In this document: piece after piece, positions 44,442-53,480 of the stretch
Layout: the number at the start of each line of letters is the position of its first letter
Position numbering within the stretch: the first letter of the stretch is position 1
Assembly: GCA_910578665.1 (NCBI GenBank)
Contig: CAJTQU010000001.1
Location: 1-64,000 of the forward strand
DNA length: 64,000 nucleotides
DNA from: an uncultured Muribaculaceae bacterium
Lineage (GTDB): Bacteria > Bacteroidota > Bacteroidia > Bacteroidales > Muribaculaceae
Direction of reading: 5' to 3'
The notes under the pieces: generated by a model
Seen by the model: only the letters and a program-made list of their open reading frames with translations
Told to the model about the DNA's origin: nothing
The model's database searches: none
Translations under genes and position numbers: made by a program

Positions 44442-45317
44442 TTAAGGTTTAATGAACTCTACCTGACACTCTTTCAGACTCTTTTTGTGGACAAACTTAC
44501 TCCAGAGAGGGTCACTGTTACATTTATCCATCAGAGTGTCCGGCAGATAGAGAGTGGCGTTTTTGTAGACGCTATCCTCAAAGGCTGAGGTATCTTCAAA
44601 CGGCGGTAACTCAACATCAGACTGAAGCACCACCGATTTAATATCGGGACAACCGGCAAAAGCGTATCTGTAAATGTATGGAGACTTCTCCAAGATTACC
44701 GTCTCAAGCTGCTTGCTGTACCAAAAAGTACAAGGCACAACAGAATAACATGAGCCAATCTGCACTTTTTTCAGTCCGACCGCCTTCTTAAAAGAACTTG
44801 TTGAAATCGACATATAAATCGAAGTCCTGATTGCGGTTAGATTTTCAGCCATAGATCTGGGCTGAAACCCGAGCACATAATACGAGCCTGTTAGTTCCGG
44901 AACAAAATTAGACCTCTCAATCGTATCAGGCAGATAGATCTCTCCTGAATATGATGAAGGAGCGCCTTCAGGTGGAGCTATAGTTCCATTGTATGCATTC
45001 GGAGCCATAACCCGCAAGGCATCATGAAACTTGGGCACAATCTTCCCATCAGGAGCTATGTATGTATCTTCATTTTCGTAATTCAAGACAAATCCAAAGT
45101 CCCTTAAATCTGACAAAGTAGGCTGATGATCTTCCCACAGATCCACTTCTTTATCCAATTCATTACTCACTTGCCAATAACGAACGCCGTTAATTGTTTT
45201 CTCCGGAGCAATATTTACCGAATCAGGTGTCCTTGTTTGCGCCAAACAAAAACAAGGCAATGCCATAAGCAGCAGACCGGTTATACGCGTTGGGATAAAC
45301 CCTATCTTTTTACTCAT
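44442..45317 (-). CDS. Secreted LRR-like protein, type A copy 1
   Basis: 291 residues with signal peptide (about residues 10-26, ITGLLLMALPCFCLAQ). Middle part has LRR_5-like pieces (VGLKKVQIGSCYSVVPCTFWY, FAGCPDIKSVVLQS). No sorting tail. Paralogue of the gene at 51006-51854, which shares most C-terminal motifs (LYLPDTLMDKC, DPLWSKFVHKKSLKEC). Twelve bases separate it from the beta-helix gene downstream. Confidence 0.75.
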   Translation of the reverse strand: MSKKIGFIPTRITGLLLMALPCFCLAQTRTPDSVNIAPEKTINGVRYWQVSNELDKEVDLWEDHQPTLSDLRDFGFVLNYENEDTYIAPDGKIVPKFHDALRVMAPNAYNGTIAPPEGAPSSYSGEIYLPDTIERSNFVPELTGSYYVLGFQPRSMAENLTAIRTSIYMSISTSSFKKAVGLKKVQIGSCYSVVPCTFWYSKQLETVILEKSPYIYRYAFAGCPDIKSVVLQSDVELPPFEDTSAFEDSVYKNATLYLPDTLMDKCNSDPLWSKFVHKKSLKECQVEFIKP

Positions 45318-45336
45318 TTATCGTAAGTCTTTAATT

Positions 45337-47139
45337 TTACAACTTCGTTATTCGCAGTGACCAATTACTCAGCCATTGTATTGCATAAATACCTGATGCA
45401 GAAACAGTCTTTATCGTGTATGCAGGTTTATTGTCTTGCGTGTTTTCGGGAGTATACGTGCCTCCTTCTATCCCTAAATATCCGGTTGTTTTGAAATTGA
45501 GTTTTCCGCCTGATAATATAGACGCATCTACAGTATACAGACAAGGAGCAAATCTGTCTATTCCTGTAAGTTCAATAGTAAGAGTTTTAGACTCTGCGAT
45601 ATTTACTTTCAGGGCAGATGCCAAAACGGGCAGACTGATTTGCGATGTAGACGTGGTGCCATCCTTGAGATTCGGAAGAAGGTCTTTGATGTACATCGTA
45701 GTTTCAGCTGACACATTTATAGTCTTGGCCATATTGTAAGGCACCACCGAGTTGGTTACGTACATCTGCGACTTTTCAATCATACTGCTTCCGGACTGTT
45801 CATAGAGGGTATCAATACCCAAGGTGTCGAAGTGTGAGCCGTAGTTTGCAGGATTGTCAAGTATGGGACCGTATATATAGCTATTTTTGCATCTATTCCC
45901 GACTTTTATGCGGTTCGGCAGCACAAATGAGTTGAATGTCATCCGCACTTCATTTATATTTTCCAAATCAATCCACGGGGTAAAGTCTGTGGGATCGTTA
46001 GGATCTTTACCGGTCTGCGGCATGCTGTTGAACATTTGCAGATTTAAGAAGACACTCCTCTGTACCGAGCGAAAACGGAGTGCCAACTTTGTTATCCCCT
46101 CAAAACTGATGTTCTCAAACTTCAACCCGTTCATAACGTTGTTGACATTTGCCGGATTGATAGTATTGGCGTACTCCTTGGTGCCGTCAGTAATTTTGAA
46201 CTCATTCGGACTCAATATGTACACTCCGTACTTGCCTTGCATCAATCCGCCGGAAATCTGATTTTCGTTAAACCAATTTAACGCCTCCAATTCAGTGGTA
46301 GACAATTTACCGCCTGCAGCCAATGCAGGCAGTGAAGCTTTGTCATTTGTATCTTTATACAGGTATTGTGCAGTTGAGAACACATCAATGTAGAAGCAGT
46401 AGTCAGCGTAGATTGAACCGAATTTAATGCGGCAATACTGTACGCCACCTGTGTCTTCTTCCGGTTTATCCGGATGCTTGCCTCTCACATCCGGCTGTAC
46501 AAAGAAGCCCTTTTCAAGATTCCGCATGGTGGTGACCTCGATGTCGGAGTTTTCGTTATAGACGCTGAACTTTATGCCTATACCTTTATACCCCGTAGCA
46601 GTCGAGGCTCCCTGTATCTTATTGATCTGCAGCCTTACCGACCCGGTATTTATGTCTATGGCCGGTATGCTTCCTGAAGCGTTGGCAACTGAAAGGGTGC
46701 CCGGACATATCAATGTCTGTCGGATGGAATCGGGAATAAACCTGATACTGTCGCCAAGCTCGTAGGTACGTGTCTCAAGCACTACCGGGCAACCTTTAGC
46801 CGCTGTGATGGCGCGGTTTATGTAATCAGCATCGGAGGCATCGTCAGCTGACCTGAACCACTCGGCCCTTACTTCGGCAGATTCAAGACCCGTAATTTTT
46901 ATATTCTTATGAAAGATAGGATAGGCTCCGGCAAATATCTGACAGGATTTCAATTTAACTGTTGTACTTGTGCCGGTGGTAAACGAACCGCCCCTGAAAG
47001 CAAGGATACTTCCGGCGCCTAATTCTACCGTGCCCCCGGGGAACGGTACATCTACGGTGATTATAAAATGTTTGCCCCCTTTTTTCAACTCAGACAAGGC
47101 GGCAGAAACATTGCCCGAATTTATTATATACGTCTCCAT
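45337..47139 (-). CDS. Beta-helix protein without signal peptide, type C copy 2
   Basis: 600 residues, no signal peptide (METYIINSGNVSAALSELKK). Shows the tailspike-like motif SAEVRAEWFRSADDASDADY (about 87-106) and the pattern of strands seen in its paralogue at 42837. Longer by an insertion around residues 255-330. First gene after a promoter-like region (TATCTTTG on minus, plus 47179-47186). The product is inferred to be a beta-helix; cell location is unclear. Confidence 0.65.
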   Translation of the reverse strand: METYIINSGNVSAALSELKKGGKHFIITVDVPFPGGTVELGAGSILAFRGGSFTTGTSTTVKLKSCQIFAGAYPIFHKNIKITGLESAEVRAEWFRSADDASDADYINRAITAAKGCPVVLETRTYELGDSIRFIPDSIRQTLICPGTLSVANASGSIPAIDINTGSVRLQINKIQGASTATGYKGIGIKFSVYNENSDIEVTTMRNLEKGFFVQPDVRGKHPDKPEEDTGGVQYCRIKFGSIYADYCFYIDVFSTAQYLYKDTNDKASLPALAAGGKLSTTELEALNWFNENQISGGLMQGKYGVYILSPNEFKITDGTKEYANTINPANVNNVMNGLKFENISFEGITKLALRFRSVQRSVFLNLQMFNSMPQTGKDPNDPTDFTPWIDLENINEVRMTFNSFVLPNRIKVGNRCKNSYIYGPILDNPANYGSHFDTLGIDTLYEQSGSSMIEKSQMYVTNSVVPYNMAKTINVSAETTMYIKDLLPNLKDGTTSTSQISLPVLASALKVNIAESKTLTIELTGIDRFAPCLYTVDASILSGGKLNFKTTGYLGIEGGTYTPENTQDNKPAYTIKTVSASGIYAIQWLSNWSLRITKL

Positions 47140-47178
47140 AAATAATGATTAAAGAATGTTGATAACAGGTCAACGGCA

Positions 47179-47186
47179 CAAAGATA
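47179..47186 (-). promoter_or_regulatory. -7 box of the type C-A-C-B unit
   Basis: TATCTTTG on the minus strand, 40 bases before the beta-helix gene. The surrounding 70 bases resemble the region at 51988-52060 (shared GATAACAGGT, CGGCACAAAG, AAAGTTTAG), so the two promoters look like duplicates. Confidence 0.55.
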
Positions 47187-47337
47187 AAAAAGTTTAGCCA
47201 TAAGCGAAAAAAACAATAGCATTTTTTAGCATATTTAACACATACCCGTCAAACACTTATCAGTGAGTTGATAAAAGAATGGCGTGGCAGACCTTGAGAG
47301 TCCGTCACGCCTATCACTTGTGAGTCTTGTCGGCAGC

Positions 47338-49857
47338 CTATTTTACGACTACTTTTTCAGTGTGTCTGCCCTTCTTTTTCAGATATATGCCGGGAGTAAG
47401 AGACTTCAATTCTTCAACATCTGTGGTGCGCAGCATCATCTGTCCCTGCATATTGAAGACCTCTATCTCTGTGCTGTCGTCATCCGTGTTCACGTCTTCG
47501 ATGCCAGACACGTCCAGATCATCAATTATGTTGGCGAAATTGCACCAATACGGTGCCTCTCTGTAAGCCTTACCACTCCCTTTCGGCACATGAATCTCAG
47601 CTTTGGGGTAAGACTCCGAACTGAACGAGTATTGCTCAAGTTCAGGAGGTTCCTGTCTGCGCACATACACCGTCTCGAGGTCAGTACACCGCAAAAAAGT
47701 CCCTTTCCATATCTTTATCACCGACCCGGGAATTATAACTTTCTTCAATCCGTAACACTTCGAAAATAAGTTATCGTGGTCAGTAAGATGTTGAAAGTCA
47801 ACACCTACCTCTACAGAAGTAAGAGCCTCACCTAATGAATAAGTACCATCGCGGCCTAAATATAAGTATTCGACCGGAGTTTGATCAAACATACCGGGCA
47901 TGAGGTACCAGTGGTTCCAACCCATGAGCTCATCATTTGGCTGCGACTGATGTATGTATTCAGGCGAATCCTCCACCACTACAGTTTTGAGATTAGGACA
48001 ATTGGCAAACGCGCCGGTCCATATATCGGTTACGGTCTTTGGTATGGTCAAAAACGTGAGACCTGTCTCGGCAAAAGCACTCTCTCCTATACTCGTCACG
48101 GAAGCTGGGATGTTGATTGACGCCAGATTGCTACAACCCCTGAAAGCCTCATGTTCTATGCTTGTCACATCATCAGGAATGGTAAAGGATCTCAACCCCG
48201 AACAACCTCTTAATGCCCCGTACATGAAGAGGCCCTGGTCCGGCAACTTAAGATCTTGAAGCGAGGAACAGCCCTTGAAAATCTCCACTCCGACATCGTG
48301 CACCGAGTTAGGGATATGTAACGAAGTCAGACTTGCACAGCCTTCGAAAGCTCTATCGCCGATGAACTGCACAGTGGAGGGTATGTTGATAGACCTTAAG
48401 GCGGAGCAGCCGCTAAACGCCTCATCCCGTATTTCTGTAACCTTGTCCGGCAAGGTAAATTCTGTTAAATTGCTACAACCACTGGCAAAACCATTCTCGA
48501 TTATAGTGATCGAACGGGGCAGCTTCAGAGTGGTCAGACGACTGCAATCCTTAAAGACGCTGTCGCCCATTGTCGTCACTGAGTTGGGTACAATAATAGT
48601 CTTCAGCCCCGTACAGCCGGCAAAAGCATTATACCCTAAATATTCAACCTTATCGGGAATAGTTATCGACTTCAGAGAGATGCATCCCTTAAAGCCGCCG
48701 AGGTGTTTCACCGCAGAGGATATATTTATTTCTGCCAGATTCGTGCAGCCATCAAATCCGTCTAATATTGTGACAGACGACGGGATAACAACCGAGGTCA
48801 GACCCGTGCAGTTTTGAAATCCGAAGATGGATTTCACCGATGAGGGAATCTCAATTTTGGTAAAGCCTGTACACCCTTTGAATGCTTCACTGCCTATTTC
48901 CTCAACTTTATTAGGTATTGTCACAGATTTCAGGCCGGCACAACCATCGAACATACCATTACTTATCTTTGTCAAAGTTTTAGGAAGCACGACCGAAGTC
49001 AGCCCGGTACAACCCTTAAAGGCTCCGGCACCTATTTCTTTGACAGATTCAGGGATCTTGATCGATTTAAAACCTGTACAACCGACAAATGTGCTGTCAT
49101 TAATAGACGTCACTGATGAGGGAATGTCAATGGATTGCAACGATGTGCAATATCCAAACCCTCCGAGGCTACGCACTGACTTCGGAATATTTATTGAAGT
49201 CAAATTTGAGCACCCCTTAAATCCGCCGAGCACCTCTACTGAGCCGGGTATGTGGACCTTTTTAAGTCCGGTGCAATTTCTAAAGGTTCCGAGGATTTGT
49301 GTCAATGTCTCGGGAAGTGAAACGGAGGTTAACCCGGTGCAATCATGAAAAACATCGATAAGCTTTGTCATTGAAGGTGGGATTGTCACATGAGTCAGAC
49401 CCGTACAATATGCAAATGCAGAATTATAGATATTTATACCATCATTATTCGGCAGAGTAAGCGACGTCAACCCCGTACAACCCATGAAAGCTTCGATTCC
49501 GATTTTTTTAACCGAGGCCGGTATCTCAATAGAAGTAAGAGCTGTACACTCAAAAAAAGCCTGATATTCAATCCTCTCCAGTGTATTAGGCAGCACAATG
49601 GATTTCAACTTGCTTTTCCATCTAAAGGCAGCTTCCTCTATAGCAGTGACTTTATATGTCACCGAGTTATAGGTGACGTATGGCGGGATCTCAACATGCT
49701 CCACACCATACTCTTTAAGACAACCCTCCCTAAGTACTACCGTGTTGCCTTCACTAATATTATACTTTATGCCATCCACCTGAAAGTGCCAAACTTTCTC
49801 TGCACGACAAATGCCGGCAATTATCAGGCAAGCGAAAAGTAAAACAATTTTCTTCAT
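47338..49857 (-). CDS. BspA-like leucine-rich repeat surface protein
   Basis: 839 residues: signal peptide (MKKIVLLFACLIIAGICRA), then about two dozen LRR_5 repeats of 22-24 residues (typical unit GCTGLTSVVLPKTLTKISNG), and a C-terminal sorting-type tail (IEVFNMQGQMMLRTTDVEE...GIYLKKKGRHTEKVVVK). BspA-type proteins are exported to the surface and bind host or bacterial ligands. The repeats may recombine. Third gene of the upstream A-B-LRR unit, 13 bases after the type B gene. Confidence 0.88.
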   Translation of the reverse strand: MKKIVLLFACLIIAGICRAEKVWHFQVDGIKYNISEGNTVVLREGCLKEYGVEHVEIPPYVTYNSVTYKVTAIEEAAFRWKSKLKSIVLPNTLERIEYQAFFECTALTSIEIPASVKKIGIEAFMGCTGLTSLTLPNNDGINIYNSAFAYCTGLTHVTIPPSMTKLIDVFHDCTGLTSVSLPETLTQILGTFRNCTGLKKVHIPGSVEVLGGFKGCSNLTSINIPKSVRSLGGFGYCTSLQSIDIPSSVTSINDSTFVGCTGFKSIKIPESVKEIGAGAFKGCTGLTSVVLPKTLTKISNGMFDGCAGLKSVTIPNKVEEIGSEAFKGCTGFTKIEIPSSVKSIFGFQNCTGLTSVVIPSSVTILDGFDGCTNLAEINISSAVKHLGGFKGCISLKSITIPDKVEYLGYNAFAGCTGLKTIIVPNSVTTMGDSVFKDCSRLTTLKLPRSITIIENGFASGCSNLTEFTLPDKVTEIRDEAFSGCSALRSINIPSTVQFIGDRAFEGCASLTSLHIPNSVHDVGVEIFKGCSSLQDLKLPDQGLFMYGALRGCSGLRSFTIPDDVTSIEHEAFRGCSNLASINIPASVTSIGESAFAETGLTFLTIPKTVTDIWTGAFANCPNLKTVVVEDSPEYIHQSQPNDELMGWNHWYLMPGMFDQTPVEYLYLGRDGTYSLGEALTSVEVGVDFQHLTDHDNLFSKCYGLKKVIIPGSVIKIWKGTFLRCTDLETVYVRRQEPPELEQYSFSSESYPKAEIHVPKGSGKAYREAPYWCNFANIIDDLDVSGIEDVNTDDDSTEIEVFNMQGQMMLRTTDVEELKSLTPGIYLKKKGRHTEKVVVK

Positions 49858-49869
49858 AATATTTATCAG

Positions 49870-50976
49870 TTAGCGTATGTATTCTTTTTTGACGGTGCCG
49901 AGGGTAGACTTCACTATGTAGAGGCCGGCGGGGAGGCCTTTGCGCCAGTTCTCGCCCGAGACGGCTGAGCGCACCTTGACCCCCGACAGGTCATAGACCT
50001 CGTAGCCTACCTGAGAGTCTGGATTGACAGTCTCTATTCCCGTCAGATACTCTTCTATGTCTCGTATATTCTTGAACTTGCCCCAGGTCTTGTCGTTGCG
50101 GAAGGCCTCCATCTGGTCTTCGCGCACATAGAGCGTAGCCTGACTGTAGACCTGCTCGTCAAAGGGGTCTTGGTCATCATCATAATAACGGGTGCTTCCC
50201 TCGGGTGCCTGTGGCAGTTTGGTGTCCATCACTACGTACTTGATGTTCGGACAGTTCAGGAAAGCTTCAGTCTCCACGTAGGGGGCGCTCTCGAAGAACA
50301 CCGTCTCAAGACGGGTGCAATTCTCAAACGCCTTTGCCTCCACACACTGGGCGGCGCCGATACGCGCGGTGCGCAGCCCCGTGCAGTCCTTAAACAGGCC
50401 TGTACGCACCACCGCATAGCGCGGGGTACGAATCGACAGCAGCTTCTCGTTAAATTTATTTACCATTTCCGGATGCTGTTTTCTATAGGACCTATCGGGC
50501 AGCATATCGTAGACGATATAGTCTTTTGTATTGCGAAGGTTGCGCAAATCCCGCATATTTACCATGTCCTGAAGCCACACATCGCCGGCATAATAGGGAG
50601 GACGCCTGGCTTCCTCGTCCTTGTCGGCGTCATAATTGGGCAGGCCGGCATCCGGCGAAAAATTAGACTTCCAAAGCAAAGCGCCATACTCCATGGCAGG
50701 CACCCTGCTGCCGTCGTAAAACAGAAATTCCTTACCGACAATTTCTGCCTGACAGCGTTCCGCACTCGCCTCGACATAATACTTTGTCTCAAACGGAAGC
50801 GTATAGACATAATGCCAATCGGCTCCGCTCTCAGGTCGTGTGATATCCTGGTAAAAGTCTGTCTTATAATTAACTCCATCCACCTTAGTGTACGCCATAT
50901 TCACATAGGCAGTGGCATTCACGGTACCGCATAGCGCAATACCCAATATCTGAAGCGTTCGTTTTATACTCTCCAT
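49870..50976 (-). CDS. Secreted LRR-like protein, type B copy 2
   Basis: 368 residues from the ATG at 50976 (MESIKRTLQILGIALCGTVNA), the start of a good signal peptide; the longer in-frame start at 51033 would overlap the upstream gene's end. Same design as the copy at 41667: LRR-like elements (CTGLRTARIGAAQCVEAKAF) and the tail YEVYDLSGVKVRSAVSG. Nucleotide identity with the other copy is very high over the last third and drops towards the 5' end, the mark of gene conversion or of a selected N-terminal divergence. Confidence 0.75.
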   Translation of the reverse strand: MESIKRTLQILGIALCGTVNATAYVNMAYTKVDGVNYKTDFYQDITRPESGADWHYVYTLPFETKYYVEASAERCQAEIVGKEFLFYDGSRVPAMEYGALLWKSNFSPDAGLPNYDADKDEEARRPPYYAGDVWLQDMVNMRDLRNLRNTKDYIVYDMLPDRSYRKQHPEMVNKFNEKLLSIRTPRYAVVRTGLFKDCTGLRTARIGAAQCVEAKAFENCTRLETVFFESAPYVETEAFLNCPNIKYVVMDTKLPQAPEGSTRYYDDDQDPFDEQVYSQATLYVREDQMEAFRNDKTWGKFKNIRDIEEYLTGIETVNPDSQVGYEVYDLSGVKVRSAVSGENWRKGLPAGLYIVKSTLGTVKKEYIR

Positions 50977-51005
50977 ATTATAAAAATGCATATACATGTT
51001 TACTT

Positions 51006-51854
51006 TTAACGTTTTACCGGCTCTACCGGGCACTCTTTCAGACTCTTCTTGTGCACAAACTTACTCCAGAGAGGGTCACTGCCGCATTTCTCCATCAGCG
51101 AGTCCGGCAGATAGAGTGTGGCATTCTCATAGACACTCTCTTCGAAGGCCGAGGTGTCTTCAAACGCAGGCAAATCTTCCCCTGATTTAAGCACCACCGA
51201 CTTGATGTCCGGGCAGCCGGCAAAAGCATATCGGTAAATGAACGGATCTTTTTCTATGATCACAGTCTCAAGCTGTCTGCAGTACCAGAAGGAACAAGGA
51301 TCCACTGCATAGCAGGCACCGATCTGTACCTTTTTCAAGTTTGACGCATGTTGGAAACAACCGGTCGTGACAGGCATATAGAGCGGAGTCCTTATTGATG
51401 TCACCTTGTCTCCTATTGCCGTCCAATTGAAGCCAAGCACATAAGGATCGGATTGGCTATGAAACCCCTCTATAAAGTCAGGCAGATAAATATCGCCCAC
51501 ATAGTAGGGAAGTGCATCTTCGGGTGTATGCCTGCCCGGATTATTTTGATTCGGGGCCTCTGCCCATAACGCAGAATAGAATTTAGGAATTATCTTTCCA
51601 TCAGGAGCAATATACGTTTCTTCGTCATCGGGATTAAGCATAAATCCGAAAGCGCGCAAACTTTCAAGAGAGGGATACTGTACGATGTGATCTATGGTAT
51701 TACTCAGTTGGAAATAACGTATTCCTCTGATAGTTTCCTCCGGATAGCCATACGCCCATTCCGGCGTCTTCTCTTGTGCGAAAAGTAAACAGGGAAACGA
51801 AAGTAGCGAAAGACCCACTATTCGTTTAATCTGATTAATAAGATAATGTCGCAT
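51006..51854 (-). CDS. Secreted LRR-like protein, type A copy 2
   Basis: 282 residues, signal peptide about residues 9-26 (RIVGLSLLSFPCLLFAQ). Paralogue of the gene at 44442 with the same LRR-like and C-terminal motifs (LYLPDSLMEKC, DPLWSKFVHKKSLKEC). First gene of the A-B-LRR unit; promoter-like TACCTTTG (plus 52019-52026) is 165 bases upstream. Confidence 0.75.
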   Translation of the reverse strand: MRHYLINQIKRIVGLSLLSFPCLLFAQEKTPEWAYGYPEETIRGIRYFQLSNTIDHIVQYPSLESLRAFGFMLNPDDEETYIAPDGKIIPKFYSALWAEAPNQNNPGRHTPEDALPYYVGDIYLPDFIEGFHSQSDPYVLGFNWTAIGDKVTSIRTPLYMPVTTGCFQHASNLKKVQIGACYAVDPCSFWYCRQLETVIIEKDPFIYRYAFAGCPDIKSVVLKSGEDLPAFEDTSAFEESVYENATLYLPDSLMEKCGSDPLWSKFVHKKSLKECPVEPVKR

Positions 51855-52071
51855 ATTAATCTAATTTTAGTTGCTTTGTTTGTTTTTAAAGTATCGTTAT
51901 TTGTATAGCTCTGTCACTCAACCATTTATTGCAAAAACAGTTTTTTATCATGCGGATTGGAACAAGTTTATATAAGAAATTATAATGATTAAACTACATT
52001 GATAACAGGTTATCGGCACAAAGGTAAAAAAAGTTTAGACATAAAAAAAATAATAGCAATTATTTAACAGT

Positions 52072-52168
52072 CGGAATCAACTGGCGGATGCGAAAAACTC
52101 AAATTCTCAACACCAATTGCGGATTTCATCAAATTTTTCAGTAATTTCGCATCCTCCAGTTGACTCCG
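52072..52168. repeat. Imperfect 24-bp inverted repeat
   Basis: Arms 52072-52095 and 52145-52168 match at 22 of 24 positions (core TCAACTGGNGGATGCGAAA). Could be a terminator-like hairpin, a small mobile repeat or a duplicated gene end. Confidence 0.6.
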
Positions 52169-52250
52169 CCATCTCGTTCTTGAATTCACCATATCGCAAA
52201 AAATTCATAATTTTGTCCTTTAAATGATCCGGCAATTTTGCTGGCAGCAT
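52107..52250 (-). CDS. Possible 47-residue protein or gene fragment
   Basis: ATG-led frame MLPAKLPDHLKDKIMNFLRY, then helical charged residues, ending EIRNWC. It looks like a helical segment rather than random translation, but the family is unknown to me; it may be a remnant of a mobile element protein. Its 3' half overlaps the right arm of the inverted repeat. Confidence 0.3.
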   Translation of the reverse strand: MLPAKLPDHLKDKIMNFLRYGEFKNEMAESTGGCEITEKFDEIRNWC

Positions 52251-52275
52251 ATTTTTTTATTATATGTTATAAGCC

Positions 52276-52695
52276 ATGGTAATCACCATCCCCTCAGTAT
52301 CCTGCCTGCCACAGGCGGCTAGGCGCTTCATAGAGGCAGCCGGCGGCCGTTCCGTAATAGCGTTCCATGCCCCCATGGGAGCCGGTAAGACCACGTTTAT
52401 AGCCGAGGTATGCCGGCAGCTCGGAGTGGGAGGCGACACCCCTAATTCGCCCACGTTCGCTATCATAAACCATTATGAGGGACTTCCTCCCCACAATGAT
52501 ATTTACCACTTCGATTTCTACCGCCTTGATTCTCCTGGGCAGGCTGTTGACATAGGTGCTGAGGACTATCTGTATTCTGGCAGCCTTTGTCTGATAGAGT
52601 GGCCCGAGCGCGCGGCCGAGATACTGCCGGCTGACACGCTGCATGTGGATATCTCTGTCGATTCCGAGACGGGGTGCCGTGTAATAACATTCTGA
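52276..52695 (+). CDS. tsaE: tRNA threonylcarbamoyladenosine biosynthesis protein TsaE
   Basis: 139 residues. P-loop ATPase that works with TsaB and TsaD to make t6A37 in tRNA. Walker A FHAPMGAGKTTFI at about residues 30-42, followed by NSPTFAIINHYEG and HFDFYRLDSPGQA, both family hallmarks. BirA follows five bases later, in one unit. Confidence 0.94.
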   Translation: MVITIPSVSCLPQAARRFIEAAGGRSVIAFHAPMGAGKTTFIAEVCRQLGVGGDTPNSPTFAIINHYEGLPPHNDIYHFDFYRLDSPGQAVDIGAEDYLYSGSLCLIEWPERAAEILPADTLHVDISVDSETGCRVITF

Positions 52696-52700
52696 CCATT

Positions 52701-53441
52701 ATGGAGATACATTCGTTCCCTACGCTGCCGTCCACCAGCACCTATATAGCGGATAACGCCGCATCGCTTCCTTCTGGCTATGTGGTCGAGACGCCGTGCC
52801 AGACTGCCGGCCGCGGCCAGCGTGGCAATTCCTGGGAAAGCGAGCCGGGCAAGAACATAACATTTAGCATGATCATGCGTATGCCCGGTTTCGCGGCACG
52901 CAGGCAGTTCCGCATATCCGAGGCAGTATCGCTGGCCATAATAGAAACAGTCGTGCGCCACACCGGAGTGGCATGTTCGGTCAAATGGCCGAACGATATT
53001 TATGCCGGCGACCGCAAGTTGTGCGGTATACTCATCTCCCACTCTCTTGCCGGCGACACAATAAGCTATTCAATAATAGGCGCCGGCATAAACATAAACC
53101 AGACATGTTTTCTGTCATACGCGCCCAATCCTGTGTCTGCTGCAATTCTCACGGGGCGAGAATATGATGTCGGGCCGATACTGCGTGACACGGCTGCTGC
53201 CATCGAGGCTTCATTGTGCCGTCTGGCATCCGATCCGGGCTACGAGCAGCAGGTGCATGAAAGATATATGGACTGTCTCTGGCGCGCCGACGGAACACCA
53301 CATCCGTTTCAGGATGCGGCTGACGGCACCGAGTTCCTGGCCACGGTCTACGCCGTGGAACCGCTGGGGCACCTCGTGCTGCGCCAGCATCCCTGCGGCA
53401 CCCTGCGCCGGTATGCGTTTAAAGAGGTGGTCTGGCTCTGA
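52701..53441 (+). CDS. birA: Biotin--[acetyl-CoA-carboxylase] ligase
   Basis: 246 residues from the ATG at 52701 (MEIHSFPTLPSTSTYIADNA); an earlier in-frame ATG at 52674 would overlap tsaE. Catalytic motif TAGRGQRGNSWES (about 39-51) and KWPNDIYAGDRKLCGIL (about 96-112). No N-terminal helix-turn-helix, so it is a monofunctional ligase, not a repressor. Convergent with the phage terminase remnant 40 bases away. Confidence 0.93.
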   Translation: MEIHSFPTLPSTSTYIADNAASLPSGYVVETPCQTAGRGQRGNSWESEPGKNITFSMIMRMPGFAARRQFRISEAVSLAIIETVVRHTGVACSVKWPNDIYAGDRKLCGILISHSLAGDTISYSIIGAGININQTCFLSYAPNPVSAAILTGREYDVGPILRDTAAAIEASLCRLASDPGYEQQVHERYMDCLWRADGTPHPFQDAADGTEFLATVYAVEPLGHLVLRQHPCGTLRRYAFKEVVWL

Positions 53442-53480
53442 GCGTCCGTAACAGCTTCCACACACCTCTTTTTAAGCACT

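Larger units (their letters stand above)
51855..52275. other. Intergenic region with promoter, imperfect inverted repeat and a tiny ORF
   Basis: Holds a minus-strand -7 box TACCTTTG (52019-52026) for the LRR unit, an imperfect 24-bp inverted repeat (52072-52095 with 52145-52168, 22 of 24 matching, 49-base loop) and a 47-codon minus-strand frame (52107-52250). Confidence 0.55.

Noticed and set aside
47338..49857. Long plus-strand frames opposite the LRR gene (e.g. 48275-49348)
   Set aside because: Antisense shadows of the repetitive LRR codons; the minus-strand protein has a signal peptide and regular repeats.
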